A DNA stretch of 64,000 nucleotides from Acestrorhynchus altus (GCA_034509495.1 CM067519.1:24070523-24134522); one strand, 5' to 3'; counted from the stretch's first letter, positions 12,796 through 25,500 are shown. Numbers and translations: made by a program. Notes: a model not told the origin generated them from the letters alone.

Positions 12796-14986
12796 ACTGG
12801 TAAATGCAAATTCATTCTATTGCATATCTTTAGTGTGAAATATTTTTAGGTCGTTAAGTCCAGTTTTCTGGACTGAAAACAATGGCTCTGAATCTGTCTC
12901 TGAGTCAGTTGCATCACTTGATTGCATGTGAATTAAAGGTGTTGCACCACTCAGTTGCATTTTGTTGATGTAACACAATGTGTTCATTTGTAGCCAATTG
13001 ACGCGTTTCAGTCACGTCAGTTCACACACCAGTTTCTTCAGTATGTGGCAATAATGAGTGTGTACGTCAGGAACCTGATTGTGGCTCTAGGAAATAAAGC
13101 TCTGTGAATACTAAGTAACCTTGGTTTGGTTCAGCTGGGAGAAACGTACTGTATGTTCCGTTTGCCTCGGGCTGAGCTGTGATGTTTTCTTGGCTGGGGC
13201 TGCAGGAGGTGCTTTCACGTTTGGAATGTTGGGGGGAGAGAAAGTGTGAGTGTGAGTGAGAGAAAGAGAGAGAGAAAGGGTCTTCTTTTATTGCCTTGGA
13301 CGGAGTGGGAGCTCATGATGGCTACCTCCTCTGCTTCATTCCTACTCATGTGGGTGGCTGAGGCTTTCAGTCTCTTAAAGACCGTTTGTTAGGCCTGGTT
13401 CATGAGCGACTACAGCGACAGCACAGAGAGCGTTAACCTGTAGGAAAATGTTGTTTTATTTACTGGATGCATTGATGCAGTCCAAAACAGAACACCAGAA
13501 TTCCAATAACTGGAGTATAACTGGACTTCTAGAGTCTCAAATGTGATTTCTGTGATTGGATACCGAAAAGTGTCTGATGCTAAAAACATTAATATGAGTA
13601 ATTAGTGGTGTTGATATTTTTCTTCTCCCTCTTGCTTGCTCCTGGAGGACTAAGAACTACTGTTGTGTTTACAGTCTCCCAGAGCAGGACGGTCTTCACG
13701 AGAATTGGGCGGGAAAGTAAAATCTGATCTCACCTGGTCACACTGTAAACACTTGTATAAACAGAATCAATTTTTTTCCACTTATGTTTTGGATGCAAAA
13801 TCCATGTTAATGCCTGGTGTAAACTGGTTCTTGGGTATGCTGGATCTTACACTAATACTTAGGAGAGTCATGGTTTGGACCACATGGTTTGGTACATCTG
13901 CTGTGTGCTACAGAGCGCCCCCCTGAGAGCAGTGGGACAAACAAGACTAGAGTTACTATAGCAATAATCCTGAACTACTGCAGTTCCCTCTGTACCCTGC
14001 AAATCCACTTGGTAAAATGACTTGTAGTCGAAGGAAAAACACTGTAGAGTGAGTGAAGGTGGGCATACAATATAAAAGCCACACCCTCCATCCCAACGAG
14101 TGGGCTTTTTCCTGAAGCCTCTTTAATTTATTCAGTTTGTTGTGGTTTGTTAGAAGGCAGGAACTGTCCTGCTGGCGAACTTTCAATGATCTGAAGTAAA
14201 GCTGTTTATAATTTTTAAAGCACCATTGAGTTAAAATTAAATATGGAATATTTGAACCTTGAAACCTCAGTCAAGAATCACGAAGCTGGTATAGCAGGTG
14301 TGTGCTGGCCTTTTGTTCTGGACCTGGACAGCCCTGCCATAATGTTGTCAGCAGAAGCGCATGGGACCATAAGCTTCTTGTTGAAATAGCAGTTGGAGGT
14401 CATCGTAAATTACTGGCAACTATTTATGTGTGTGTGATTCATTGTGGGCTTCTTGATGTTTCTAACCCAGCATTTGGAACGTTCTTCCCTCGAATCGTCT
14501 CTGACCACTGTGGTCAAAAGAAATGGTATAAAAATGAAAGAATGAGAAAAGCTGAAAAGGATCTGGGGTGAACTTCTGTGGCGTTTTGTTGTCTTTAACA
14601 TTTTTGGTTTCATTATGGGTTCAGTAATATGGACAGAATACCATTATTGCTATCATGTCGCTTTGTGCTCCCAGTGGAACTGGTGAATCAGTAACCTGTT
14701 GAGATGTATCGATCGGGGTTTGGGGGCAGATGCTAAATGCTGATCATCTTCCGATACGGATATAGGACATGGCTGGAGGCCACATTAACCTTTCTGGGCG
14801 TTATGTCGTAATGCGTCATTGTGCAGGGCTTCTGAAATGTTCTCTAAATTGTCCCTCAAGATGAAAGGTACTTTGCTTTTTTTCATGGTGTCAGGAGATA
14901 AGGTGCAACTGGAGTCTGGAGTGGTGGTGCACTGTTTTATTGTGCAGCATTGCTCACGCACCAGATCTTCCTTTATATGGACTAAG

Positions 14987-15150
14987 TGTTTCTCAAGCCT
15001 GGTCCTGGAGGCACCCTGCCCCACACGTTGTAGCTTTAAGGCCTCTGTGTTGCTCTGAAGGCTTGTTAGATGAATTAGGCTGTGGGAGCTGGGAAAGCTA
15101 TAAAATATGCTGAGTAGGGGTGCCTCCAGGACCAGGGTTGAGAAACTCTG
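14987..15150. mobile_element. hAT-like foldback MITE, apparently complete
   Basis: Two long terminal inverted repeats face each other: GTTTCTCAAGCCTGGTCCTG at the left, and at the right a segment ending GGTTGAGAAAC that is its near-perfect reverse complement over ~29 bp. The interior of ~100 bp is non-coding. These termini match a foldback type common in teleosts; hAT assignment is from memory of the family and is not proven. Other half-copies are at 6447 and 31696. Confidence 0.7.
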
Positions 15151-15341
15151 CACTATTTTACTTCCTGCATTTGGGCGACATCCGCTTGCGTTTTTATATT
15201 TCTGGTTTCAGTTTGAGATCTGTGTTATGAGAAAACAGCCTCGTTGCTACACACCATCATTACAATGGAGCAGCTGGACTGGTGAATCAATAATGTGACA
15301 CAATAAAAGCTGCGGCTGCATTTATTTTTATCTAAATAATT

Positions 15342-15343
<2 letters not shown>

Positions 15344-15408
<65 letters not shown>
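15344..15408. repeat. (CA)n microsatellite
   Basis: Uninterrupted CA run of about 32 units. Confidence 0.98.
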
Positions 15409-15411
<3 letters not shown>

Positions 15412-16469
15412 TGGAGCTTTGCTTCATTACAATATTAAGGATTTACCAGCAGCTTTTATTGAGTGACGGATGTCTGCTTGAACACATGATTTATTGCTCA
15501 GCCTCAAATGTCCATGATACCAGCAATATTTCTTGTCCCTCGAGGACAAACCTCAGGAAAATGGCAAAAAATAGTCTCGCTGTTGGAAAACCCCTTAGCT
15601 GAGAAGATTAAGCATGGCTTGGTTTTCCCATTTGGTAAAATGCAGCACTGTATTAAAACAGCAACAGATGAAATCACCGGTGGTAGCTGAGAATTGCTGG
15701 ATGCTGCAGTGGGATCCTTCGGGCTGATGGCTGTCGGAAAGGCCATAAATTATAGGCTGCTCCTGTATTCAGTCGTGGTGTGGCTTCAGCCTCTCTCTCT
15801 CACTCTCACTCTCTCACTCTCCAGACAGCTGCTCTGATGGACCTCTCAGTTCACAGGCTATCCCAAAGGTGTTCTATTGAATTCCATTTCTATTACTGGA
15901 CAGACACGCTGAACTCTGACATGCTAATGAAACCAGTTTGAGACAACTTTTGCTTTGACATTGTGCATGTTTGTGCCAAAGTAGCCACTGGAAGATGAGG
16001 GAATATGTTCAGTATTGTTGAGAACTGGCAGTTCATGGGAACTGTGGAGGTGAAGATGAGATCTGAAAAACTAGTGCTTTCAGAAAGAACTGTTAAAAAT
16101 GCCAATCGAAACCTCCACAAATCTGCCAGGGATCTGTGAAGATGAGTCACAAGTGGTGGTGCACTGTTCTACTGTGTAGCATCGCTTGTGCAAACTTCAC
16201 AGAAATGCGGTTGAGTGTGATGATACATGTTCAGTGTATTCCGTCAAACATCTAAAGCAGCCAGATGAGTTTTAGTGTGTTGACACACTTGCAGAATTCC
16301 TCATCCAGGAATTTATATGGGTTTGTTTTAGGGAGGAGCTGGTTATCGCTGTTTTTTTTTCAGTCAGGAAAAATTCCTTTCAAAACGTGGATTGATTTTG
16401 AAAAATATTTCCAGAAGATCGAACCATTTATCACTTTTCGTTATTTTTCTTATCTACAAACCCTCAACC

Positions 16470-16770
16470 CTGACGAGCAGTGCTTTCTGGAGTCATGGTG
16501 TTTCTTCTGCAGGAACACCTGCAAACAACGAGCTTTTCTCAGAGGAGGAGGCTTTTAGCCATGTGGACAAGTTGAAGCTCTCACAGGACAAATGAACCAG
16601 CTAAGATGGTTTTGGAGAAATGTGAAACTACAATACATGGAAAGAACACCTTGCTAACTGTGAAGCATGGGGGTGGGTGCATCATGTTCTGGGGTTGTGT
16701 GGCTTCCAGTTGCATTCAAATTATTGCTCAGCGACTCCTGGATGCAAATATCAAACCAGCTGTTAAAAGG
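16470..16770 (+). pseudogene. Tc1/mariner transposase relic
   Basis: The frame at 16606-16806 contains LLTVKHGGGCIMFWGCVAS, the conserved block around the second catalytic Asp region of Tc1-like transposases (usual form VKHGGGSxMxWGC). Upstream sequence down to about 16470 (GGAGTCATGGTGTTTCTTCTG region) appears to be further out-of-frame transposase. No complete DDE set or intact ORF remains, so the element is dead. Flanking sequence from 15890 may be more of the same element but is too decayed to assert. Confidence 0.75.
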
Positions 16771-16984
16771 CTGATTTCTGTGTATTTTGTTACTGTAAAG
16801 TCGTGAGTTATTTCTTCATCCTTCTGTCCTATTTTGCTGTTCGGCGTCTCCCGTTCCTGTTCCCGGGTTCCCCTTTTGAGTCTTGTTCCTCTTAGGGTTC
16901 CTCCTTTTGAGTGTTTTGTTTGTTTTTCTTGATAGATAGCTCAGCTTTTGTCCACTCTCTTTGTTACTGATGTAAGGGATCATT

Positions 16985-17110
16985 TACATATGATAGATCA
17001 CACTACGTCCTTTCACAGGGACGCCTTCTGTTTCTTCTGATATCAAAGGCATTAAAGAGAGTTTATCCTGCTCTGTGCTGTCTCTTTGCTGTGAGGATTT
17101 GTTTGCATTC
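16985..17110. mobile_element. Tc1-like MITE fragment
   Basis: The stretch with TTCTTCTGATATCAAAGGCATTAAAGAGAG resembles the interior of the small element whose end reads GTCCAAA..TTTGGACAC elsewhere in the window (18080-18435, 32605-32830). Fragment only. Confidence 0.4.
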
Positions 17111-17295
17111 AGTGAAGTGGACATTCAGCACCCCACCAGCAGTGCTCCAGAATCTAGTAGAAAGTCTTTTTCTGGTCTGTAGAGACAAAAGCATGGTGCA
17201 CCACAGGTTGCACCTCCAGGTGTCTGAGGTTGTCGGTTCTCTGTGAGTTCCCAGTGGCTTTCCCCTGAGATCCCCATGGCAGCCCTGGCCTTGGA

Positions 17296-17482
17296 GGTAA
17301 GAGGAGCTGCTTTGTAACTGGAAGGTCACCGATTCAAGTCAGTGAACCTCAAAGTTGTGACTGAAGTGTCCTTGGGCATGAAAACTAACCCCCAAACTGC
17401 TCCCCAGGTGTGTCACCACTCGTGAGTGTGTGTGTTACTGTATGGATGGGTTAAATATCGAGGCAGAATTCCATCTTTGTTA
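17296..17482 (+). repeat. tRNA-derived SINE copy
   Basis: A B-box-like segment GATTCAAGTC near 17330 is followed by a SINE body: GTCCTTGGGCATGAAAACTAAC, CAAACTGCTCCCCAGG and a terminal ATGGGTTAAATATCGAGGC block. This order matches the V-SINE/HE-type SINEs of fish. The A box region is degenerate. Confidence 0.7.
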
Positions 17483-18079
17483 CAAATGGCAAATTGGGTG
17501 TCTGTGTCTGTTGGCCATGGTTGTCTGTGTTGGGCCATCACAGTTCATATCAGGCCATTAAGCAGCTGTTGGTATGGGTGGCTGTTCACGTTCCTCCTGA
17601 TTTAGAGCTTCCGAATGTGGCCGGCTGCTTAATTTATTTGCAGATTTTAGGCCTGTGTTTTACACGTGTTTTGAAGTGCAATCCTGTTTTATCTCCCGAG
17701 TAACTCGCACTGTATCTACACTAATGCATGTTTTATGACTGTAGTAGCAGGTGAGCACCGGTACCAGCTTGTTGGAGGAATTCAACACCTGTTTTATAAT
17801 GCATGTTCTCCAGCAGCTAAGAGGGAAAATCTACACTCTCGATCAGGTCACATATGGGGACGCGTTTTTCCTTTCCAGCACTAAAACGAGCTCGGTGTGA
17901 ACCACAAGTAGAGCAGGCTGGGCTGTGGTGTCTGGGATTTGGTTCGCAGTAGAACCGCCCATGCATGCTGGAGTTAGAGGGTTTTGATCTGGACTGGACT
18001 GCCTGTTTGAATTGAACACAGCCAATCAAAATAGTGCTTATACGCAGTCTATGTTCAAATACGAGGACAGTCCTTATAA

Positions 18080-18435
18080 AGGATGCATTCAGCTACTTCA
18101 AGTTGCACCTGACTTGTCTAGTCCCTGTAGTGAAGTACTGCCAATAGAATAGTACTCTTCAGCAGATGAACATGAACCTATCAGCACCATGCAAATGTGG
18201 AGCAGCATCCAGCAAGATCCAGTACTTTTGGGATGAATTGGAGACATTCTGACCTCTTTAATGCCTAAACCCATGCCAAGTTCTTTACAGCAATGCTCCA
18301 AGATCTGGTTCAAAGCCTTCCCTGGACAGTAGAGACAGTTACTCAGTTAAGCTGGATTTAGTTTTGAATTCCTTTGTTTTTGGAAGAAACAGCAGATGAA
18401 CAAGTGTCCCAAAACTTTTGTCCATGTGTAATATA
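18080..18435 (+). mobile_element. Tc1-like MITE, long copy
   Basis: Begins near CTTGTCTAGTCCCTGTAGTG, includes GTACTGCCAATAGAATAG, and ends AAGTGTCCCAAAACTTTTGT..CCATGTG, a terminus typical of small teleost Tc1-like elements. Homologous parts occur at 22329-22462, 22986-23062, 34020-34085 and 44615-44780. Non-coding. Confidence 0.65.
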
Positions 18436-20269
18436 TCTTTCAGTTTTAAAACGGTGACGTTGTGAATTCTTCCAAACTGTACCGTGCAGCTCAATTTGGA
18501 TCGGTCCACTGATTATTCCCAAATCTTTCCGAATACTCTTGTAGTCTCATCATTCCGAGCCATTCGAGGAGATTGTAATCAGTTGATCCGATTAGCTTTT
18601 GTCTTAGCACGCCCAGCTTACCTTTTGGCTTCCGTGCTTCTTCAGTGTTGGCCATATTATCCAGACATTCAGGTGTAGTCGCAGCGTTCCGACCCAGAGT
18701 GGGAATGACAGAGACGCTACTCTCCCTGTTAGTTGAGCGTCAATGCGATTCTGAAACTCTGGGAATGATCCGCAAAATAACTGCATGTTGATGTTCCTAC
18801 GTAATAGTATAGTACAGTAATATCTGTGCTCTGCCATGTTTAACTCCTCCTTTTTTTTTTTTTTCATCTTAATTTTTTCTTAAGGTGACCTCTTAAGATA
18901 TCGCACTTAAATGCACACACTGGGATTAAGCAGCAGACGCACCATTAACTTTGTTAAATACCCAGTACTGACGGTGTCCACTACACACCAGCAGTCAAAA
19001 CAAGCCAGACGCTTTGTCTGACACTCGCAGTGTTTACGGTCGCTGGCACTCTGTGTTGGAAAAAGGGGGCATCGGTGGGCTCGGGTGCTCTGTGCAGGGC
19101 AAGTGCTCTGCTGGATCCAGAAGGAGATGAAAGGAGCAGGGCCGTGCTATGGAAGTGTTTACAGAGCTGAGGGGCCGGAGACGTTCCCCAGCGGCTGCGA
19201 GTCGTCGCTTCTGTTTTTCCTCTGGCTGATCTTCACATGCGGAGGTGGTGCTTTCTCTGCATCTGGCTTTGACTTACATTAGCGGTAGCGTTGGTTATTG
19301 TCTCGGTCAATGTGTTCAGAGGAAGAGCCAGAGGACAGCTCTCATGGTCACCTTTCACATGGAACAGCATCCAGTTCCTGTTCATGTAGGACCAACTTCA
19401 AACTTGAAAGAATGCTTTTCTCTTTTCCTCATTTTTTCAGACTTAATTTCAAACCTTTCCTTTCTTTTTCTTTCTTTCTTAATTTCCTTCTGGCCTTTAT
19501 TTTGTCTCTCTCTCTCTCTCTGTCTCTCTTTTTTCTCCCCTGTCCTTCCCCAAGGGGCCTCTCGCTTCCTCCAGCTCGCTCAGCAGGAGTTTCCTGGGCA
19601 CACTATCAGTGTGAGAGTGGAGTCATCGCTGCCCCGATAAACACTCTGTCAACAGACACACAGACGAGCAAACAGCAAGGCCGACTCTTCACGGAGACAG
19701 TACGCATTGTAGCTCTGCCTCGTTCCTGCTCCTGTGATGCCCCCAGCTCTACTGCTCATTTGAGGGGTGGGACGCTACACAAACAAACTTGTTTGTGGAT
19801 CAAGACAATGTGGTTCAGATTGTACCTTTATTCACCTCCGCAATGAACTGGCACACTGTCCAGGGGGTGTTCTTGCCTTCTGGCCAACAGTTTTGAGTGG
19901 GCTCTGGACCCACTGCCTCCCTAACGTGAAGGAATCAGATATGAAAGTCCTCGTTTTTATGTTCCGCTTCGAGTGTTCCACTCCTTGCGCACTCTTGTCC
20001 ACATTTTCACTGTGTTCGTGCTCTTAAGCAGCTAATTGTGCACCGTAGATCACTCTGGTTCTGAGAGCTGGTTTAGGAACATCTGGCTCCAGGTAATTAT
20101 ATGTGTGTCCCCTGTGGATATCTTGTATCTTAGCACCTTGCATTAATCACACAGCACCAGGCTTATCGCTCATACGGTTGGGAGTTGGGTCACCTCGTAC
20201 CATCCTCGCCGTTACATTCAGAGGCAGGGCTTAAGTGTGTAAGTGTGTGTGTGTTGTATGTTGGATCCC

Positions 20270-20590
20270 CAGCATTTTAAGTGCGTGGTGAAGATGGTAA
20301 TGAGGCACAATGGCTGTCCTAATGAGCCTATTTAAATAGAAATTCAGATTAATGATGGCCGCCATCATTATCTCTCGCTGTGGGCTGTATTAAAACACCA
20401 CGCTCAACTTTCTCTCCATGCAAATCTGGAACTTGAGTCATTAACGGCTCATTTAAGAACGACGCATCGTCAGCTTTCCTGTCCTTAATCTAAACGACTT
20501 TGTTTTCATGCTCATAAATGGTATCAAAAGTTTTGCACGACCGGCAAGAGCCTGCCATTCTTATTTCACTATTTTAGTAATGATTACCAA
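20270..20590. promoter_or_regulatory. Candidate conserved non-coding element
   Basis: A repeat-free block rich in homeodomain- and GATA-like words: CCTAATGAGCC, CAGATTAATGATGGC, GTATTAAAACACC and CATGCTCATAAATGG. There is no coding frame and no repeat similarity within the window. Based on texture alone. Confidence 0.3.
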
Positions 20591-22328
20591 ACCTGCAGCT
20601 TCGTCCTCTATACATAACCCACCCACAGCATTTCATTGGATGTTAGGGAGTCAAGAAGGAGCCTGCGTAGGTGGGGCTTGGTAAGGAGCGAGTAGGTTAG
20701 AAAGCAGCCAGTCAGACACTTCTCTGCTTCATGTGTTCTCATGGCAACCAAACACCGCTCACATTGGACAGGTTGCCACCAACCACTACGTAATAGACAT
20801 AAAACATCTCTATCATCAGTTAAGGGGGCGCTCTTGCTAGTCTTGGATCAGTGGACCTGTAATTTATATATAGATTGACTTTTTAAACTTGTATAACTAA
20901 GAAATTGGTTGGATTCTTTATTTAGTTGCATTTTTCAAAACTGATTTTAAGCAAATAACGCAGTAGGCTCATTGTAATACCATGGTAAACCTAAAACCAC
21001 TTTACTGCTACAAGGGTAATATTTATTTATTTTATTCACAAGATCCCAAATCAGTGTTTCTGTTACAATAACAGGTTTTTAGCTCCACAAACTGCAGTAC
21101 TAATATTCTACTGGACTAGCTGATCTGTACCGTTCACGCTGTTCATTACAAAATGAGCCAAATGTGTTTTACATGGTCAAATCCATTTAAAATTCTGTTG
21201 TAAGCTGTTCTGCCTGTTCTGGTTTTCTCCAGAATAGTAGGCGCAGCAGTTATGTTGTTGTGAAGCTCATCTGAGAAATGTCGCTGTGCATATCAAAGCT
21301 CTCAGGTGTGAAAACATTTAGGAATAAATTGACGTTTTCTCACCTCAACATCCCACAATATTGATCTGTTAATTCTCTTAGACCCCTGTATCATGTTGCC
21401 AGGTACTTGCTCCTCCCCCTTTTCCTTTCATCTTTCCCTTCTTCACAGATTTTGTATGTAAACCTCTGAGTTCTTGACTGTACTTAAATAAAGAACTGAA
21501 ATATCTTTAAACCTGGAAAGATTGCAGGTGTTAAACCTTTGGCTGAGAGGGTACCTTTCTGAGATGTCCTGTTTGCTGTGGCTCATTTCTCCTCTCGTAC
21601 TCAACACGTGAGAAGAGCATCTTCTTTTGGTCTGCAGATCAGGCTATTTATAGATATCTTGTAGCACATTCAGGGGCTTTTTCCATCAAACTCTGTTCGT
21701 CTTCTGATCCGAGATGGCTGCCTCTTGCCGTTCTGACAGAAATTGTGTTGCATTCACTGGTTTGCAGGGAGACAGCTGTGTGCCGAGCGTGCAGATGAAG
21801 ACGTAGTGCTGACCTAAATGTGTCCGACCTGCTTACAGAGTCAAAGGAAGTCAAATATTCTCATGCACCTTTGTTTTTCCCTCTCACTCGCTCTATCATA
21901 ATCTATCTCTCTTGCTCTCTCTCTCTGACGATATTACAAAGTACTATGAGGTCTGAACAGGCATAGGACGCATTGTGATTGAATTACAATCAGATCCACA
22001 TTCAGAGGTGGTCAGAGTCGGATCCAAAACGTGTTAATGGAATGTGTTTTCCGTGTACGGGTGTAGTTCAGCAAATGGGAATATGTTGGCTGAGAGTTAT
22101 TACTGGAAATTCCGGATTCTGTTCTCACCAAAGTGCATCCTCAGTGTGAACACATGAAATCTGATTTTAATCTCGACAGTTTCTTATCAAAGTGAAATTC
22201 AGTTTCTCTGTACAGATAGTTTCTCATCAACGAGAAATCTGGTTCCAGTTTCTCAATGGTTTCAGTGGGACATTCATGGGGACACTGTTTTTGGGTTCCA
22301 CAGTGCAGTGGATTGATAAATGTTCGGA

Positions 22329-22462
22329 GTCCTATTCTATTGGCAGTACTTCTCTACAGGGACGAGACAGTCGGCATGTGGATTTGTACATCTGTGTCAA
22401 TAATGGGTGCGACTTCATTCATTTGATGGGGTGTCCACAAACTTTTGGACATAGTGTATCAT
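22329..22462 (-). mobile_element. Tc1-like MITE fragment (inverted arm)
   Basis: GTCCTATTCTATTGGCAGTA through CTTCTCTACAGGGACGAG is the reverse complement of 22986-23025. It continues to a GGTGTCCACAAACTTTTGGA terminus near 22455. Together with 22986-23062 it forms inverted arms about 600 bp apart. Confidence 0.6.
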
Positions 22463-22522
22463 GCCCGTGTTCAGGAGACTGAACTTTTATATTTGTCTGC
22501 ACTCCAGACCTCAGCAGTGCGT

Positions 22523-22524
<2 letters not shown>

Positions 22525-22570
<46 letters not shown>

Positions 22571-22580
22571 ACTCACACAC
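22525..22580. repeat. (CA)n microsatellite
   Basis: About 20 CA units at 22525-22564 followed by interrupted CACT/CACA units. Confidence 0.95.
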
Positions 22581-22686
22581 AGAGCTCTGTTTCACCCTTT
22601 AATCTAGGCTGAGTAGATTAAAGACATACTCACACACCTACACACACCCACATACTCTCACTATCTCCTGAAATGATGGATCAAAG

Positions 22687-22687
<1 letters not shown>

Positions 22688-22721
<34 letters not shown>
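22688..22721. repeat. (CA)n microsatellite
   Basis: CA run of about 16 units. Confidence 0.95.
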
Positions 22722-22722
<1 letters not shown>

Positions 22723-22985
22723 CTCTTGCTCTCAATTTCTCTCTCTCACACATGCGGTCATATTCTATGACAACACTATGTCCCGGACTAGCACATGATA
22801 GCAGGGCAGCCCTGGCCTGGCTGTTCCCCCTGAAGTCCAGAACAGGGCAGCGTGTTCTGAGAGACGGGGGGTGATATCTGAGAGCGGGTGTGCAACTGAG
22901 AACTGGGAACTGTACCTTAACTCCATTTGTATGTGCATGTTCATGTTCAGCACTGATCCCAGAATGTGCAAATGCACCCACGCAG

Positions 22986-23062
22986 CTCGTCCCTGTAGAG
23001 AAGTGCTGCCAGTAGAATAGGACTGGATGGAGCAGATAGACGTTAACCTGTTGGCACCATAA
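22986..23062 (+). mobile_element. Tc1-like MITE fragment (direct arm)
   Basis: CTCGTCCCTGTAGAGAAGTG then CTGCCAGTAGAATAGGACTG, matching 18110-18150 and the reverse complement of 22329-22369. It is interrupted by the TG array that starts at 23080. Confidence 0.6.
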
Positions 23063-23076
23063 CTAATATTTGGCAT

Positions 23077-23079
<3 letters not shown>

Positions 23080-23144
<65 letters not shown>

Positions 23145-23388
23145 CGTGTGTGTGTGTGTGTTCGTGTGTGTGTTCGTGTGTGTGTGTGTGTTCGTGTGTG
23201 TGTGTGTTCGTGTGTGTGTGTGTGTTCGTGTGTGTGTGTGTGTGTTCGTGTGTGTGTGTGTGTGTGTGTGTTCGTGTGTGTGTGTGTGTGTTCGTGTGTG
23301 TGTGTGTGTGTTCGTGTGTGTGTGTGTGTTCGTGTGTTTGTGTGTGTGTGTTCGTGTGTTTGTGTGTGTGTTCGTGTGTGTTCGTGTC
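23080..23388. repeat. Large (TG)n array with regular TTCG interruptions
   Basis: A 310-bp array of TG dinucleotides is broken about 15 times by TTCG (and twice by TTTG) at spacings of roughly 12-26 bp. Every reading frame on both strands is open by composition (Cys/Val or His/Thr repeats), so long ORFs here are artefacts. Confidence 0.97.
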
Positions 23389-23399
23389 TCCACTCCCAT

Positions 23400-23775
23400 C
23401 CACAAGCACTTTGTAGCACACTAGTTTCTCTGTATATCTTATTAGTGCTCTTTCACCCTGAACTTCAGTGGTCAGAACCTCACAGGACCACCACAGAGCA
23501 GGTAATATGTGGGTGATGGGTTATTCTCAGCACTGCAGTGACACTGACGTGGTGGTGTGTTGGTGTATGTTGCGCTGGTCTGAGAAGATCAGACACACAC
23601 CACTACCATGTGAGTGTGACTGCAGTGCTGAGAATGACCCACCACCCTTGAAGATCAGGATGAAAGGAACTATATTATAGATTCTATAATTATGAAACTA
23701 CAACATGCTTGTGGTCAGTGGTGCTGATGAAATGGACAGTGAAGGTAGAAACATGGTTGTGGTCATAATGTAGGG
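23400..23775 (+). mobile_element. Palindromic MITE-like family, copy C
   Basis: Contains CACTTTGTAG, TTTCACCCTGAACTTCAGTG, ACCACCACAGAGCAGGTAAT, CTCAGCACTGCAGTGACACT and the inverse CAGTGCTGAGAATGACCCAC. It ends with AAATGGACAGTGAAGGTAG and GTGGTCATAATGT. A shortened foldback lacking the middle of the family. Confidence 0.75.
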
Positions 23776-24114
23776 GTTGATTGGTGTTTATGTAGACGTT
23801 TTGTACCCTTTAGGAACATCACTGTCCACCGTTTTCCCTCCAGTTTGTGATCATACACTTGACTGGTTCAGTGAGATGTTGGCGTCTTCCCCTTCCTCTC
23901 CTCCGACCCAGAGGATTGAGGGTTTCACCAAAGTCGGTTTCAAGACTCAAATCCCTGTGCTGATGTTTTGAACAGAGCCCAAAGGCGTTTGTTTTTCTGT
24001 CTTCTGTTTCCCCTCCGACTCCCTCCTCACATATCCAGCCTAATCTCATATTTAATTAAGCTCTCAGCAGCTAATGCTGGGCTTTTAAAACCAACTGCTA
24101 TTTCTGGCAGTGGA

Positions 24115-24118
<4 letters not shown>

Positions 24119-24150
<32 letters not shown>

Positions 24151-24196
24151 GCTCTCTCTCTCTCGCTCTCTCTCTTTATCTCTTGCTCTCTCTGCT
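24119..24196. repeat. (TC)n-rich microsatellite
   Basis: Imperfect CT run with CG and TTTAT interruptions. Confidence 0.9.
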
Positions 24197-24789
24197 CAAG
24201 TTATGATTCTAATCGAGGTAGAGGGGAGCAGGGCTGAAGTGAGAGCATATCTAAATACAGCAGCTCACTCATAATTGATAAGGCCACATGGTACTCGTGA
24301 AATAAGGGTCAGATATCTGCAGCAGAATGCTAGCGTAGGACTGCTAATGAGCTTATGCCGGCTTTTCTCGGGCAGAACCTGCAAGCTAGACACGAATTTT
24401 TACTGCAATATGTGATATTCTACACGAGGATCCGCACTTTGTTTGAAAGTGACTCTCGAATGCGTCCTGGTTCAGTAGGATTTCAGTAGGACGTCTTGAC
24501 TTTTGTCACAGTAGGGATTTTTTTAACAGTTGGCGCCAATCAGTCTCCTATAGATCTAGTCTACAGATCAGTCTGTGCAGGTGATGAAATGTTTTCACCG
24601 TATTTCAAGACATTTTCATGGTTCAAAATATGTATAACGATACTTTGACATGCAGACATTGTGTAAAACTTTCTAAAAGCTGCTTTTCAGATCATCTGAA
24701 CAACTGTGTTCCATTTTTGTATCATAATCACAATTTTAATAATGGATATTTGCGTACAAAATAAAAGACCCTGTTAGACCATCAAAATG

Positions 24790-25500
24790 GAATTATACAC
24801 TCATCAAAAAATGTGTTACCCCATAGTTGCCCCCAGAAGGACGTATATGATTGCAGTTCTCTTGGGAAAGAAGATAAAGGTGACCAGGAACAATAAATGA
24901 TTATAAATGTAGACTGATATGATCAATATTTATTGATCTACTCATACAGAAGTCGTGTCCCTCAGTGCAGCGTCAGGTTTAACGCAATATGCCAGATGTC
25001 TCTGCGTGGAGTTGTAGAGGTTCCTCATGGTGTCCTGTGATGATCCATCCCATGCAGCTTGAATGTTCTCCCTCAGTTCTGCAGATGGTGCGGTAGGGGT
25101 GGAGTGTTGATAGAGCGTCCCAATAGCATCCCACACATTTTCAATCAGGGACAGGTCTGGAGATGAGACCGACCACGGCATAGTATCTGTGTCTTCAAGG
25201 CGGGTTCTTGAGATGGGCAGCAGTATGTGGATGAGTATTGTCCTGTTGGAATAGAGCACCGGAGTGTGTGTTCAGATAAGGATCAGTGGTTGCGGGAACA
25301 TAACGTAAGTGCCTGTAATGAACAAAGGTGATCTAGCCTTGTATGAAATTACACGCAGATCGGGACACCAGGCCGTCAATCTTGGTGCAGACCACCATGC
25401 TTCCACACACAGATACATCTCCACCATGATGAAAGGGAGAATCTTCACTGAAGACCTTTCTGAGTGGCACCATGATGGTCTGGTTGCAGTTGGTTAATTC
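24790..25500 (-). pseudogene. Tc1/mariner-like transposase pseudogene
   Basis: On the minus strand, 25259-24942 encodes PWSVSSPDLSLIENVWDAI, the DDE-domain C-terminal motif (usually SPDLxPIENxW). Just upstream, around 25225-25262, an adjacent frame reads FQQDNTHPHTA, the block holding the second catalytic Asp. Because the two blocks lie in different frames, at least one frameshift has killed the gene. The minus-strand upstream half extends to about 25495. The sequence near 24796 (ACACTCATCAAAAAATGTG) may be a terminal repeat. Confidence 0.8.

Noticed and set aside
19245..19846. Overlapping open frames of 131 and 182 codons
   Set aside because: They overlap in different phases through a CT-rich tract; low-complexity middle and no recognisable domain.
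22765..23421. 218-codon minus-strand open frame rich in His/Thr
   Set aside because: It is produced by the TG/TTCG array, which is open in all frames on both strands; no domain, no context.
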